64,000 nt of DNA. Source: Gammaproteobacteria bacterium (GTDB lineage: Bacteria > Pseudomonadota > Gammaproteobacteria > Steroidobacterales > Steroidobacteraceae). The stretch is from contig VGUJ01000008.1 of NCBI GenBank assembly GCA_016874235.1, forward strand, positions 1 through 64,000, given 5' to 3'. A program made the translations under genes and the position numbers. Below, piece after piece: positions 47,728 through 57,681 of the stretch (positions are counted from its first letter, which is position 1; every line of letters begins with the position of its first letter). The notes under the pieces are model-generated. The model had not been told where the DNA came from and did not search any database. It saw only the letters and a program-made list of their open reading frames with translations.

Positions 47728-48875
47728 AACACCGCGCGCGGATAAGAGCCCAAAATCCGGAACAAGGAAGCCCGCGACTTGAGCCCCGCGAGGGCTCTCG
47801 CCAGCGCCGGATCGTCACTATGACCCTCGAGATCCATGAAAAACACGTAATCCCATTTTCGACGCTGCGAGGGTCGCGACTCGATACGCGTCAAGCTGAC
47901 ACGATTCTTGGCGAGCGGTTCGAGCAGTCGGTGCAGGGCTCCGGGCGACTCGGTGTGCCCAGTGGACACCAGGAGCGTCGTACGATCATTTCCACTTGAG
48001 CCGAACGTGCGTCGACCGATCACGAGAAAACGCGTGGTGTTATCGGGTCGATCTTCGATGTCCGCCGACAAAATAGTCAGTCCATACACCTCGGCTGCCG
48101 TTTCGCCGGCAATCGCTGCCGTTCCCTTTTCGTCACGGGCTCGACGCGCCGCCTCCGCATTACTCGACTCCGCGATCAACTCGACGTCAGGCACGGTTTC
48201 TTTGAGCCATTGGCGACACTGCGCGAGCGACTGCGGATGACTGCAGATGCGCTTGATCTCGCGCAAGCTCCGCATCGTACCCATGATGTTTTGACGAATG
48301 CGCATTTCTACTTCACCACAAATGTGTAACGGTGAAGTCAAGAAACGATCGAGCGTATGGTTGACGCTACCCTCCGTGGAATTTTCGATGGGAACGACGC
48401 CGAAGTCGGCATGACCGGCCTCCACCTCGTGAAACACCTCATCGATGGTCGACAGTGACAAGGCCCGCGCCGAATGACCGAAGTGTTTGTAGACCGCCGC
48501 CTGAGAGAAGGTTCCTTCGGGCCCCAGGAACCCCACCTTCAATGGTTCCTCCTGCGCAAGACAGGCCGACATGATCTCGCGGAAAAGCCTCACGACCTCG
48601 TCATCTCGAAGCGCCCCGCTCGAACGCGCCGCCGCATTGCGCTCGAGCGCCATGCGCAGCACCTGAGCCTCGCGCTCGGGACGATAAAAGTCGACGAGCC
48701 GTCCCTGTTTTCCTTTTGAAATACCGACCTGGCGCGCGAGCCGCGCGCGCTCGTTGAGCAAGTCATGCAACCGACGATCAACGTCGTCGATTTTCGATCG
48801 CAAGCCGGCGATCTCGCCTGGAGCTTGTCGCTTTAGGCGACTCTTTGAGACAGATGTCTTGCTGCGGCGGGCCAT
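47724..48875 (-). CDS. pheA: bifunctional chorismate mutase/prephenate dehydratase (P-protein)
   Basis: It converts chorismate through prephenate to phenylpyruvate. The 383 residues have an N-terminal AroQ mutase domain (LRSKIDDVDRRLHDLLNERARLARQVGISK), a central dehydratase domain (VGFLGPEGTFSQAAVYKHFG, IENSTEGSVNHTLDRFL, the TTRFLVIG catalytic region) and a C-terminal ACT domain (ESPGALHRLLEPLAKNRVSLTRIESRPS) for phenylalanine feedback. It has an unusually Arg/Lys-rich N-terminal extension (ARRSKTSVSKSRLKRQAPGE). hisC and tyrA, which often stand between pheA and aroA, are absent. Confidence 0.96.
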   Translation of the reverse strand: MARRSKTSVSKSRLKRQAPGEIAGLRSKIDDVDRRLHDLLNERARLARQVGISKGKQGRLVDFYRPEREAQVLRMALERNAAARSSGALRDDEVVRLFREIMSACLAQEEPLKVGFLGPEGTFSQAAVYKHFGHSARALSLSTIDEVFHEVEAGHADFGVVPIENSTEGSVNHTLDRFLTSPLHICGEVEMRIRQNIMGTMRSLREIKRICSHPQSLAQCRQWLKETVPDVELIAESSNAEAARRARDEKGTAAIAGETAAEVYGLTILSADIEDRPDNTTRFLVIGRRTFGSSGNDRTTLLVSTGHTESPGALHRLLEPLAKNRVSLTRIESRPSQRRKWDYVFFMDLEGHSDDPALARALAGLKSRASLFRILGSYPRAVL

Positions 48876-48892
48876 GATGGAATTCCGTAGAA

Positions 48893-50062
48893 CTAAAGCA
48901 CTCGGGCGGAGAGTACGCCGTCGATCGCCCGAATGCGACCGAGCAACGCGAGATCCACCGCACCCTCGACATCGATGAGGGTGTAGGCCACCTCACCCCG
49001 AGACTTATTGAGAAGCTCCGAAATATTGATCCCTGCACCGGCCAGTAACGTGGACATTTGACCCACCATGTTGGGGACGTTGCTGTTAGCAACGGCGATT
49101 CTCGCCGTCCCCGCAATGCGTGGAAGATGGGCGTCCGGGAAATTCACGCTGTGACGAATGTTTCCGTTCTCAAGGTAATCGCGCAGCGTGTCAGCCGCCA
49201 TCACGGCGCAGTTTTCCTCAGCCTCTCCTGTCGACGCACCAAGATGGGGAAGCGTCACCACTTTTCGATGGCCTTTCAACGCATTCTTTGGAAAGTCGCA
49301 AATGTAGGCGTGAAGCTGACCCGTATCGAGCGCCGCGATGACTGCGGCGTCGTCCACGATGGGGGCTCGTGAGAAATTGAGCAGCACACCGCCCTTGGCC
49401 ATCAGGGCGATCCGAGCGGCGTTGACGAGACCACGGGTTGCATCGATCAGCGGAACGTGCACCGACACAAACTGACTGCGCGCAAAAAGATCGTCGAGCG
49501 AAGCCGCCTGTTCGATGGATGACGACAATTGCCACGCTCGCTGCACCGTAATCTGTGGGTCGTAACCAATGACGCGCATCCCGAGGCGCTCAGCGACGTT
49601 GGCCACCTCAACGCCGATTGCACCCAATCCGATGACGCCCAAGGTGCGTCCCGGTAACTCGAAACCGGCGAAATCTTTCTTTCCTTTCTCGGTGGCTTCG
49701 TCGATCGATTTATCGTCTCCGGAGAGCGCACGAGCGAAATCCCAGGCCTGCACGATGTTACGAGCGGCGAGAAAAAGCCCTGCGACGACCAGCTCTTTGA
49801 CGGCGTTGGCGTTCGCGCCCGGCGAGTTAAACACTGGAATGCCACGTTTCGTCAGCGCGGCCACCGGAACATTGTTGGTGCCCGCACCGGCTCGCGCGAC
49901 CGCCAGCACGGAACTCGGAAGAGTCAGCGAATGCATGTCCGACGAACGAACCAGAATGGCATCCGGATCAAAGATGGCAGAGGCCACCTCGTATCGATCG
50001 CGAGGCAAACGCTCGAGACCGCGGAGACTAATATTGTTGAGGGTCTGGATACGGTACGACAT
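48893..50062 (-). CDS. serA: D-3-phosphoglycerate dehydrogenase
   Basis: It oxidises 3-phosphoglycerate as the first step of serine synthesis. The 389 residues show the NAD-binding GRTLGVIGLGAIGVEVANVAERLGMRVIGYDP, the catalytic His/Arg region VTLPHLGASTGEAEENCAVMAADTLRDYLE and a C-terminal ACT domain (ISELLNKSRGEVAYTLIDVEG). This is the shorter SerA class. It lies eight bases after serC, so two successive serine-synthesis enzymes are co-transcribed. The track start is trimmed to ATG 50062. Confidence 0.95.
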   Translation of the reverse strand: MSYRIQTLNNISLRGLERLPRDRYEVASAIFDPDAILVRSSDMHSLTLPSSVLAVARAGAGTNNVPVAALTKRGIPVFNSPGANANAVKELVVAGLFLAARNIVQAWDFARALSGDDKSIDEATEKGKKDFAGFELPGRTLGVIGLGAIGVEVANVAERLGMRVIGYDPQITVQRAWQLSSSIEQAASLDDLFARSQFVSVHVPLIDATRGLVNAARIALMAKGGVLLNFSRAPIVDDAAVIAALDTGQLHAYICDFPKNALKGHRKVVTLPHLGASTGEAEENCAVMAADTLRDYLENGNIRHSVNFPDAHLPRIAGTARIAVANSNVPNMVGQMSTLLAGAGINISELLNKSRGEVAYTLIDVEGAVDLALLGRIRAIDGVLSARVL

Positions 50063-50070
50063 GACCGACC

Positions 50071-51150
50071 TCACCCGTGTCGACGCTGGAACTCACCCAT
50101 GAACGCGATGAGGGCGTCGACCCCTTCGATAGGCATCGCGTTGTAGATCGAGGCGCGCATACCTCCCACAGAGCGGTGTCCCTCGAGATTCGCGAGCCCT
50201 ACTTTCCCCGCCTCGGCGCAGAACACTTTCTCAAGATCCGTGTTCGGGACGGTGAACGGTACATTCATCCAGGAACGGCATTCACGCGCCACCGGGCTGC
50301 GATAGAACCCTGACCCATCGATCGCGGCATAGAGCTTCTCGGCTTTCACTCGGTTGCGCTCACCGATTACCTCGATACCGCCCTGCCTTTTGAGCCAGGC
50401 GAATACGAGCCCCGCCATGTAGATGCCGAAAGTCGGCGGCGTGTTGAGCATGGAGCCTTCTTTGGCCATGGCGGCGTAGTCCCAAATCGGCGGCGTACCC
50501 GGTCTTGCTTTGCCGATGAGATCTTCACGAACAATCACGACGACGAGACCCGAGGGACCAATGTTCTTTTGGGCACCGGCGTAAATCAGACCGAATCGAC
50601 TGACGTCGATGGGACGCGAGAGGATCGTCGAGGACATATCCGCCACCAATGGCGCGCCGCCGCTGTCCGGCACGTAGGGAAACTCGACTCCCCCGATGGT
50701 TTCGTTGGGCGTGTAATGTACATACGCCGCGCCGGGCGTCGGCTTGAGAGACGAGGCGACCGGAACAGTCGAATAATTGGACGCTGCCTCATCAGCCAGA
50801 ACATTCACTTTGCAAAAGCGCTTCGCCTCCACGATGGCTTTCTTTGACCAAGTGCCGGTGTTGATGTAATCGACGACCGACTCGCTGGTGGTGAGATTCT
50901 GCGGGATGGCCGTGAACTGACCCGTCGCGCCGCCCTGCAAGAACAGGACTTTGTTTTGGGCTGGAATTCCCATCAGCTCGCGAAGGTCGCTCTCCGCCCG
51001 CTCCGCCACGGCGACGAACGCCTTGCTTCGATGGCTGACTTCCATGACCGACATGCCGCTACCTTGCCAGTCAAGCAGCTCGTTCTTCGCCTGCTCGAGC
51101 ACCTCGAGCGGCAACGTGGCAGGGCCCGCAGCAAAATTAAATAGGCGCAT
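50071..51150 (-). CDS. serC: phosphoserine aminotransferase
   Basis: It forms phosphoserine from phosphohydroxypyruvate, and also supplies a step of pyridoxal-phosphate synthesis. The 359 residues begin MRLFNFAAGPATLPLEVLEQAKNELLDWQGSGMSVMEVSHRSK, and the cofactor lysine is in YAGAQKNIGPSGL. A very strong GGGAGGGGGGATG region at the start marks a good ribosome site. It lies just downstream of gyrA and upstream of serA. Confidence 0.96.
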   Translation of the reverse strand: MRLFNFAAGPATLPLEVLEQAKNELLDWQGSGMSVMEVSHRSKAFVAVAERAESDLRELMGIPAQNKVLFLQGGATGQFTAIPQNLTTSESVVDYINTGTWSKKAIVEAKRFCKVNVLADEAASNYSTVPVASSLKPTPGAAYVHYTPNETIGGVEFPYVPDSGGAPLVADMSSTILSRPIDVSRFGLIYAGAQKNIGPSGLVVVIVREDLIGKARPGTPPIWDYAAMAKEGSMLNTPPTFGIYMAGLVFAWLKRQGGIEVIGERNRVKAEKLYAAIDGSGFYRSPVARECRSWMNVPFTVPNTDLEKVFCAEAGKVGLANLEGHRSVGGMRASIYNAMPIEGVDALIAFMGEFQRRHG

Positions 51151-51173
51151 CCCCCCTCCCGAAAAAAAAGAAA

Positions 51174-53801
51174 TCAGTGAACGCTGGACGTGTCGGGCGG
51201 AGAGCCCCCGGCGCCCTCGCCTGGCGCAACAGCGCCCTCGGGCGGCGCGAGGTGATCGTCCTCACCCAACGACTCGATGCTTTCGACACTGACCAAGCGT
51301 TCGCCGTCATCGAGACGAATGAGCCGTACGCCCTGCGTGTTGCGCCCGACGATGGAAATCTCGGACACGCCGGTACGAACGAGAGTGCCGTTCGAGCTGA
51401 TCATCATGATTTCCTGGTCGGTCTGTACCTGCAGTGCAGCGACCGTCGCGCCGTTTCGCTCAGTGGTCTGCAGCGCGATCACGCCCTGACCACCACGGCC
51501 ATGGAGCGGGAAATCTTCAAGCGGCGTGAGCTTGCCGTAACCGTTTTCGCTCGCCGTGAGGATAAGCCCGTCACCCACGACCACCAGCGAAATGACTTCC
51601 TGACCTTCCGCGAGCTTGATACCGCGAACACCCGTGGCGTCTCGACCCATTGCGCGTACTTCTTCTTCCTTGAAGCGAATGGCCTTACCACCACTCGAGC
51701 AAAGAATAATGTCGCGCTTGCCGTCGGTGAGACCGACACCGACCAAGCGGTCGCCGTCGCGCAAGTCGACGGCGATAATGCCTGACGGGCGGGGCCGAGA
51801 GTATGCCGACAGCGGCGTCTTTTTGACTGTGCCGTGGCTCGTCGCCATGAATACGAAATGCTCGTCATCAAACTGCTTGATCGGCAGCACCGCATTGATC
51901 CTCTCGCCTTCCTCGAGCGGCATGAGATTGACCAATGGCTTGCCGCGAGCAACCCGACCGGCCTGGGGCAGCTCGAACACGCGGATCCAATACACCCGAC
52001 CGCGATTTGAAAAACACAGCAGCGTGTCGTGGGTGTGCGCCACGAACAACTTTTCGACAAAGTCTTCGTCCTTGACCGCCGTCGCCGTCTTGCCACGGCC
52101 GCCGCGACGCTGCGCCTGATACTCGGTCAACGGTTGACTCTTGGCGTAGCCGGCGTGAGACAGCGTGACGACCACGTCCTGCGGCTCGATGAGATCTTCG
52201 GTGGCGAGGTCGATGTGATCGAGGTTGATTTCCGTACGACGGGTATCGCCGTAGTCGTCACGAATGGTGATCAATTCCCCGCGAACCACCTCAGTGAGTC
52301 GCTCGGGGCGCGCCAAAATATCGGTCAAATCGGTGATGAGTGACAGCAACTCAGCGTATTCGCCGACGATCTTGTCTTGCTCGAGCCCCGTGAGGCGATT
52401 GAGCCGCATGTCGAGAATGGCCTGGGCCTGAGCTTCGCTCAGGCGATAACCCGAGGCGTCAGATTGCAACCCGAGCTCCGCGGCCAAATCTTTGGGTCGG
52501 GTTGAGACGTTGTTCGTCCGAGCAAGCATCTCGGGGACGGCACCGGACGACCAACGGCGACCCAGGAGCGCGGCTTTCGCCTCGGCAGGACTCGGAGAGG
52601 CCTTGATGAGCGCGATCACCTCGTCGATGTTCGCGAGCGCCACTGCCAAACCCTCGAGGATATGGGCTCGGTCTCGCGCTTTGGCGAGATCGAATACCGT
52701 ACGACGGGTAACGACCTCGCGACGATGGCGAATGAACGCCTCCAACATTTCTTTGAGCGACAACAGCCGAGGCTGCCCATCGACCAGCGCCACCATGTTG
52801 ATGCCAAACACCGTTTCGAGCGGCGTCTGGGCAAACAGGTTGTTCAGGACGACCTCGGCGTTCTCACCGCGCCGAAGCTCAATCACGATGCGCATACCGT
52901 CCTTGTCGGACTCGTCGCGCAGACCGTCGTTGGCAATGCCTTCGATCAGCTTCTCGCGTACCAGATCGGCGATGCGTTCGATCAACCGCGCCTTGTTAAC
53001 CTGATAGGGAAGCTCAGTGACGATGATGGCTTGACGATCCGCCTTGCCAACCTCTTCAAAATGCGTGCGCGCGCGAATGGATAAACGACCCCGTCCGGAC
53101 TTGTACGCGCTGACGATTTCTTGGGCGCCGTTGATGATGCCCGCTGTCGGGAAGTCTGGGCCCGGAACGTGGGCCATCAGGCCCGCAAGAGAAATCTCCG
53201 GATCGTCGATTACTGCAAGGCACGCGTTGACGATTTCGGTGAGATTGTGCGGCGGGATATTCGTCGCCATACCGACGGCGATACCCGACGATCCGTTGAC
53301 GAGCAGGTTCGGGATGCGGGAGGGCATCACTGCGGGTTCGCTCAACGACTCGTCATAGTTCGGAACGAAGTCGACGGTCTCGCGATCGATGTCGGCCAGC
53401 AACTCCCCTGCCATGCGCGACATGCGTACTTCGGTGTAACGCATGGCCGCCGGCATATCGCCGTCGACCGAACCGAAGTTGCCCTGTCCATCGACCAGCA
53501 GATATCGCATGGAGAACGGTTGGGCCATACGAACGATCGCGTCGTACACCGCCGAATCGCCGTGGGGGTGATATTTACCGATGACGTCACCGACGACGCG
53601 CGCGGACTTTTTATAAGGTTTGTTGTACTCGTTGCCAAGCTCGCGCATGGCAAACAAGACGCGGCGATGGACCGGTTTCAGGCCGTCGCGTACGTCAGGG
53701 AGTGCTCGCCCTACGATCACGCTCATGGCGTAATCGAGGTAAGACTGACGCATCTCGTCTTCGAGGTTGACGGGTAGAACTTCTCGGGCGATTTCGCTCA
53801 T
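51174..53801 (-). CDS. gyrA: DNA gyrase subunit A
   Basis: GyrA breaks and rejoins DNA during negative supercoiling. The 875 residues start [49 protein letters not shown]; the quinolone pocket is [17 protein letters not shown] with Ser and Asp at the E. coli 83 and 87 positions, the drug-sensitive pattern. The GyrA box QRRGGRG and the beta-pinwheel domain follow. The tail is acidic and Gly/Pro-rich. The track ORF is trimmed to ATG 53801. GyrB is elsewhere. Confidence 0.97.
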   Translation of the reverse strand: MSEIAREVLPVNLEDEMRQSYLDYAMSVIVGRALPDVRDGLKPVHRRVLFAMRELGNEYNKPYKKSARVVGDVIGKYHPHGDSAVYDAIVRMAQPFSMRYLLVDGQGNFGSVDGDMPAAMRYTEVRMSRMAGELLADIDRETVDFVPNYDESLSEPAVMPSRIPNLLVNGSSGIAVGMATNIPPHNLTEIVNACLAVIDDPEISLAGLMAHVPGPDFPTAGIINGAQEIVSAYKSGRGRLSIRARTHFEEVGKADRQAIIVTELPYQVNKARLIERIADLVREKLIEGIANDGLRDESDKDGMRIVIELRRGENAEVVLNNLFAQTPLETVFGINMVALVDGQPRLLSLKEMLEAFIRHRREVVTRRTVFDLAKARDRAHILEGLAVALANIDEVIALIKASPSPAEAKAALLGRRWSSGAVPEMLARTNNVSTRPKDLAAELGLQSDASGYRLSEAQAQAILDMRLNRLTGLEQDKIVGEYAELLSLITDLTDILARPERLTEVVRGELITIRDDYGDTRRTEINLDHIDLATEDLIEPQDVVVTLSHAGYAKSQPLTEYQAQRRGGRGKTATAVKDEDFVEKLFVAHTHDTLLCFSNRGRVYWIRVFELPQAGRVARGKPLVNLMPLEEGERINAVLPIKQFDDEHFVFMATSHGTVKKTPLSAYSRPRPSGIIAVDLRDGDRLVGVGLTDGKRDIILCSSGGKAIRFKEEEVRAMGRDATGVRGIKLAEGQEVISLVVVGDGLILTASENGYGKLTPLEDFPLHGRGGQGVIALQTTERNGATVAALQVQTDQEIMMISSNGTLVRTGVSEISIVGRNTQGVRLIRLDDGERLVSVESIESLGEDDHLAPPEGAVAPGEGAGGSPPDTSSVH

Positions 53802-53884
53802 TCGACGGTCGCTAATTTCATTCGAAAACGAGTGAGAAATAGTAACATAGACCACCCATTGAATGTGGCTGAACCGGGCCTCCC

Positions 53885-54619
53885 ATGAACCAACCCCAAG
53901 CTGCCCAATCCCCAGCCTCTCAGGTCGACGAGGCCGAGCTCGCAAAGTTCGAGGCGATTGCCCATCGCTTTTGGGATCCACAGGGAGAGTTCGGCACACT
54001 CCACACGCTCAATCCGGCGCGCCTCGCCTTTATCGGCGAGCGAACCTCATTACGCGGCGCTCGCGTGGCAGACGTCGGCTGCGGTGGCGGCCTACTTGCC
54101 GAAGCATTGACTCGCGCTGGCGCTTCGGTCACCGCAATCGATCTGGCCCCATCGATGATTGAGGTTGCCAAACTGCATGCAGCGGGCGAGCGACTGCAAA
54201 TCAACTACCGCGTGCAATCGGTCGAGAGCCTCGCCACTGAAGCGACGGGTACCTTCGACGTCGTCACCTGTATGGAGATGCTCGAGCACCTTCCCGACGC
54301 TGCACAGGTCGTTAGCGAGTTGTCTCGATTGCTCAAACCCAACGGATCGCTCTTCGTCTCAACACTCAATCGAAATCTTCGATCGTTCATGTTGGCGATC
54401 GTGGGTGCCGAGTACGTCACGCAACTCGTGCCTCGCGGCACTCACGAGTACGAACGAATGATCCGACCCTCTGAGCTGGCGCGTTGGGCGCGTGATGCCC
54501 ATCTCACCATCGATGAACTCGGCGGTCTCGAATACAACCCGATCACGCGCTCTGCGCGGCTCACGACCGATGTATCGGTCAATTATCTCGCCCACCTGCG
54601 ACGAGCGGAAGCCGAGTGA
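53885..54619 (+). CDS. ubiG: ubiquinone biosynthesis O-methyltransferase
   Basis: UbiG makes both O-methylations of the ubiquinone ring with S-adenosylmethionine. The 244 residues have [33 protein letters not shown], typical of UbiG, the cofactor motif [30 protein letters not shown] and the [23 protein letters not shown] ending. It is divergent from gyrA with 83 bases between the starts, the same arrangement as in enterics. Its stop overlaps the start of the next gene. Confidence 0.96.
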   Translation: MNQPQAAQSPASQVDEAELAKFEAIAHRFWDPQGEFGTLHTLNPARLAFIGERTSLRGARVADVGCGGGLLAEALTRAGASVTAIDLAPSMIEVAKLHAAGERLQINYRVQSVESLATEATGTFDVVTCMEMLEHLPDAAQVVSELSRLLKPNGSLFVSTLNRNLRSFMLAIVGAEYVTQLVPRGTHEYERMIRPSELARWARDAHLTIDELGGLEYNPITRSARLTTDVSVNYLAHLRRAEAE

Positions 54620-55464
54620 TCGATCGCGCCGAGGTGACCCTGGCCTCGTTCGGGGCGGATCGTGACTGGCTACTGCGTTTCTGTCTGCCTGAGACTCGAT
54701 CCGCATTGACGGCATTATTCGAAATCGAGCACGGAGTCATGGACAGTTTGAGGCCCGGGCTCGAGCATTCCGTCGCTCACGCGCGTCTCGAGTGGTGGAG
54801 CGATGAACTCACCCGCCTTGCTCAAGGCACGCCGCGACATCCCGCGACAAGGCTTCTCGCGGCAAGCGCCCTCGATCGCGGAACTTCTCCGCCCGATCTC
54901 CACGCGCTCGTCGAACACGTCCGCGTCGATCTCGCCTGCGTCGCGTTCATCTCACGAGCTGAACTGGATCAACATCTCGACGCGTGGGGTCAAAGTCTCT
55001 TTCGGACCGCCGCCCGACTCAGCATCGATGCGGACCCCGACCCGAAGAGTCAGGCGCACGCTCGACTCGCCGCCGAGCGGCTCTCAGTCCAGGCCGGTCG
55101 GCTGGTCAGAGAAAGCGAGCTTCTGAGGCGCTTCTCCCGTCACGCGTTGAGCGGACGAATTTATGTGCCGCTGGGCGATCCCCCCGTGACCCCCTCGCAC
55201 TGGACGGCCCGACCCCTCGGGCCGATCGAATCCGAGGCCCTCGCAGCGCGGCGCCGCGAAATCAGTCAAGCACTCAAACAAATGGCCGCCGCGACCTCGC
55301 CCGTTGAGCGTCCCGCGCTACGCGTTCCGATGCTTTGGATGGCGTTCGCAGTCACCCCTTCCGGTCTCGACTCTGCCCTTCTCTCGCCTCTGCGGCGTAC
55401 CATCGCAACCTGGCGCGGCGCGGTCGCGCTGTCGCGAGGCCGCGTGCCCTCCGAGCTGATTTAA
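54616..55464 (+). CDS. squalene/phytoene synthase-superfamily protein, degenerate active site
   Basis: This 282-residue protein has the fold pattern of squalene/phytoene synthases: an LFEIEHGV-type first helix, ARLEWWSDELTRLAQGTPRHPATRLL, and a late PLGDPPVTPS segment. The two Asp-rich motifs that bind Mg and diphosphate in true synthases are not intact (EIEHGVMD and RVDLACV are the nearest), so it may resemble NDUFAF6-type assembly proteins rather than a prenyl transferase. It uses GTG overlapping the ubiG stop (GTGA). It stands where gph/mupP usually stands between ubiG and yciK, an unusual replacement that suggests a quinone- or respiratory-complex link. Confidence 0.65.
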   Translation: MIDRAEVTLASFGADRDWLLRFCLPETRSALTALFEIEHGVMDSLRPGLEHSVAHARLEWWSDELTRLAQGTPRHPATRLLAASALDRGTSPPDLHALVEHVRVDLACVAFISRAELDQHLDAWGQSLFRTAARLSIDADPDPKSQAHARLAAERLSVQAGRLVRESELLRRFSRHALSGRIYVPLGDPPVTPSHWTARPLGPIESEALAARRREISQALKQMAAATSPVERPALRVPMLWMAFAVTPSGLDSALLSPLRRTIATWRGAVALSRGRVPSELI

Positions 55465-55477
55465 GGATCCAAGACGA

Positions 55478-56260
55478 ATGCCTGATCAACAAACCGCTTT
55501 TGATCCTCGCCGACTCTCACTCAAAGGGGATGAACTGGCAGGGCGAGTCATCGCAATCACGGGACCTACGGCAGGCATCGGGCATGCCCTCGCGCTCGAG
55601 TGCGCAACGCGTGGCGCAGAAGTTATCTTGATCGGACGCAATGTCAAAAAGTTAGAAGCCGTACATGACGAAATCTCATCGCTCAAAGCGGTAGGCGGTG
55701 AAGCGGTGCCCGAACCGTGTATCGTACCGCTCGATCTCGAACGCGCTGTCGCAGGCGATTACGATGCGATCGCAAATGCCGTGATGCAACGCTGGGGACG
55801 ACTCGATGGGCTAGTGCTGAACGCAGCCCTGCTCGGCGTGTTGGCGCCGATTGAAGATTACGACGTGCCGACATGGGTCAAGGTGATGCATGTCAACGTC
55901 ACCGCGAATTTCGCGCTGGCCCAAGTCCTGCTGCCCTCGCTTCGCGCCTCAAAGGACGCCTCGATATTGTTCTTGTCGAGTAGCGTGGGAAGACGCGCTC
56001 GCGCCTACTGGGGAGCGTATGCCGTCTCGAAATTCGCCATCGAAGGACTGATGCAAACGTTAGCTGATGAGCTCGAAAAGACAGCAGTGCGCGTCAATTC
56101 GATCAATCCTGGCCGAGCTCGCACACACATGCGTCGACAAGCCTTTCCCTCCGAAAACATCGAATCTTTACCGATGCCTGAGTCGCTCACGGCACCGATG
56201 GTCGCGATGCTCGGGCCGCAATCACGAGGCGTTACAGGTCAGGCGCTGGACGCTCAGTAA
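55478..56260 (+). CDS. short-chain dehydrogenase/reductase (YciK-like)
   Basis: This 260-residue SDR has the cofactor motif VIAITGPTAGIGHALALECATRGAEVILIGRN, LVLNAALLG, the catalytic Ser in FLSSSVGR and Tyr-x3-Lys in YAVSKFAIEGLMQTLADELE. The end, RVNSINPGRARTHMRRQAFPSEN, is typical of YciK-type SDRs. The substrate is unknown. It follows the squalene-synthase-like gene after 13 bases and overlaps rluB convergently by 29 bases. The ubiG-x-yciK order is a known gammaproteobacterial linkage. Confidence 0.87.
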   Translation: MPDQQTAFDPRRLSLKGDELAGRVIAITGPTAGIGHALALECATRGAEVILIGRNVKKLEAVHDEISSLKAVGGEAVPEPCIVPLDLERAVAGDYDAIANAVMQRWGRLDGLVLNAALLGVLAPIEDYDVPTWVKVMHVNVTANFALAQVLLPSLRASKDASILFLSSSVGRRARAYWGAYAVSKFAIEGLMQTLADELEKTAVRVNSINPGRARTHMRRQAFPSENIESLPMPESLTAPMVAMLGPQSRGVTGQALDAQ

Positions 56261-57065
56261 GACGCTCCGGGGCCGCCTCGAGATATTGGGCTTCTTCTGC
56301 GGTCAAGGTTCTGAAGTGTCCGCGCGCGAGATCTCGCGTCAATGTTAAGGGCCCAAGACTGGTCCTCTGGATGCGACTGACCATCGCACCTTGCCGCTCG
56401 AACAACTGGCGAATGTCCTTGCCACTCGCGCCGATCGCGATGATTCGATACCAACGATTGAGTCCCTCGGGCTCTGTCTCAGACCCCTCAACCGAACTCA
56501 CCTCGACCGTCCTTCCATCGTCGAGCTCTCCACGGGAGAGAGACTCGAGGCGAGCGGCATTCAGTTCACCCCGAACGCGTACGATGAACTCTGTCGGCCA
56601 GCGCCGGACGCGCCGCTGAAGACGCTCCGCGAGCGCACCATCCGTCGTGATGATCTCAAGACCACCGTCGACTCGAGGCATGGGCGAGACCGCCAAAAAG
56701 CGACGACCCGCTCGGCGAGGCAAACGGGTGTACAGCCCCTCGGTCAGAGATTCTCCGGTCGAACGATGACAAAGGAACACGGTGGTTTCCTTACTCAGCC
56801 GCGAGGCATCCCGACTGCGACGCACGACGCGGCCGTCCACTCGAAGCTCATCCCGGCCAATGACGCGCGATCCGAGTTCGGCGACGGTGCCATTGACCGT
56901 CACGCGGCCCGCGCGGATCCACTCTTCCGCCTCACGACGCGATGCAAGACCCGCCTGGGCCAACACTTTTTGAACTCGCTCCCCCGCTTGGGTCGCCTCG
57001 GACGCGCGAACGGACCGTCCGGACGGCACGGAGCCGCCCGACTTCGAGCGCTCACGCCGGGCCAT
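56232..57065 (-). CDS. rluB: RluB-type 23S rRNA pseudouridine synthase, variant motif
   Basis: The 277-residue enzyme isomerises uridine in 23S rRNA. An N-terminal basic tail precedes an S4 RNA-binding domain (RVQKVLAQAGLASRREAEEWIRAGRVTVNG) and the catalytic domain. The family's GRLDxNTSGLLLFT-type motif is shortened here to MPRVDGGLEIITTDG: the Asp remains but the NTS segment is missing. ATG 57065 overlaps scpB by 14 bases. It is the last of the scpA-scpB-rluB set. RluB, RluE and RsuA relatives are hard to tell apart, but context favours RluB. Confidence 0.87.
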   Translation of the reverse strand: MARRERSKSGGSVPSGRSVRASEATQAGERVQKVLAQAGLASRREAEEWIRAGRVTVNGTVAELGSRVIGRDELRVDGRVVRRSRDASRLSKETTVFLCHRSTGESLTEGLYTRLPRRAGRRFLAVSPMPRVDGGLEIITTDGALAERLQRRVRRWPTEFIVRVRGELNAARLESLSRGELDDGRTVEVSSVEGSETEPEGLNRWYRIIAIGASGKDIRQLFERQGAMVSRIQRTSLGPLTLTRDLARGHFRTLTAEEAQYLEAAPERLTERPAPDL

Positions 57066-57681
57066 CGTCCTCGCCAGTGTCCGCAGCAACCACGACTGCG
57101 TCCGTATCAGGGGCCTCGGCCACCGGCAGCGACAGCTGCGGATTCAGATCGATCATTTGTTTGATCACTGCGAGCGGCGGTAACTCGTCGATGGTGCGTA
57201 GTCCAAAGTAATCAAGGAAGCTTCGGGTCGTACCGAGAAGTTCGGGATGGCCCGGTACGTCACGGTGACCGACGACGCGTATCCATTCGCGCTCCATCAA
57301 CGTCTTGACGATGTTTGGATTGACCGCGACGCCGCGAACCGACTCGATCTCGGCACGCGTGATGGGTTGTCGATAAGCGATCAGCGCCAGCGTTTCGAGC
57401 AAGGCACGCGAGTACTTCTGCGGTCTCTCCGGCCACAGACGACTGATCTCGCGCGCATAACTTTGACGTATCTGGATCCGCCAGCCGCTCGCCGTCTCCC
57501 GAAGTTCGATGCCGCGATCGCCATACTCCGACCCCAGCGCGTCGAGCGCCGTCTGGATCTGCGCCTTGTCGGGACGACCGTCTTCGTCGAAAAGTTCGCC
57601 GATCTCACTGATCGACATCGGCTTGCCTGCCGCAAGCAACGACGCCTCGATGACATTGCGGATGTGGTGGTCGCTCATCAA
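57052..57681 (-). CDS. scpB: segregation and condensation protein B
   Basis: ScpB is the winged-helix kleisin-partner of the SMC condensin. The 209 residues start HIRNVIEASLLAAGKPMSISEIGELF and contain YSRALLETLALIAYRQPITRAEIESVRGVAVNPNIVKTLMEREWIRVVG, the core family pattern, followed by an acidic Asp-rich tail. Its stop overlaps rluB and its start overlaps scpA (four bases). Confidence 0.95.
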   Translation of the reverse strand: MMSDHHIRNVIEASLLAAGKPMSISEIGELFDEDGRPDKAQIQTALDALGSEYGDRGIELRETASGWRIQIRQSYAREISRLWPERPQKYSRALLETLALIAYRQPITRAEIESVRGVAVNPNIVKTLMEREWIRVVGHRDVPGHPELLGTTRSFLDYFGLRTIDELPPLAVIKQMIDLNPQLSLPVAEAPDTDAVVVAADTGEDDGPA

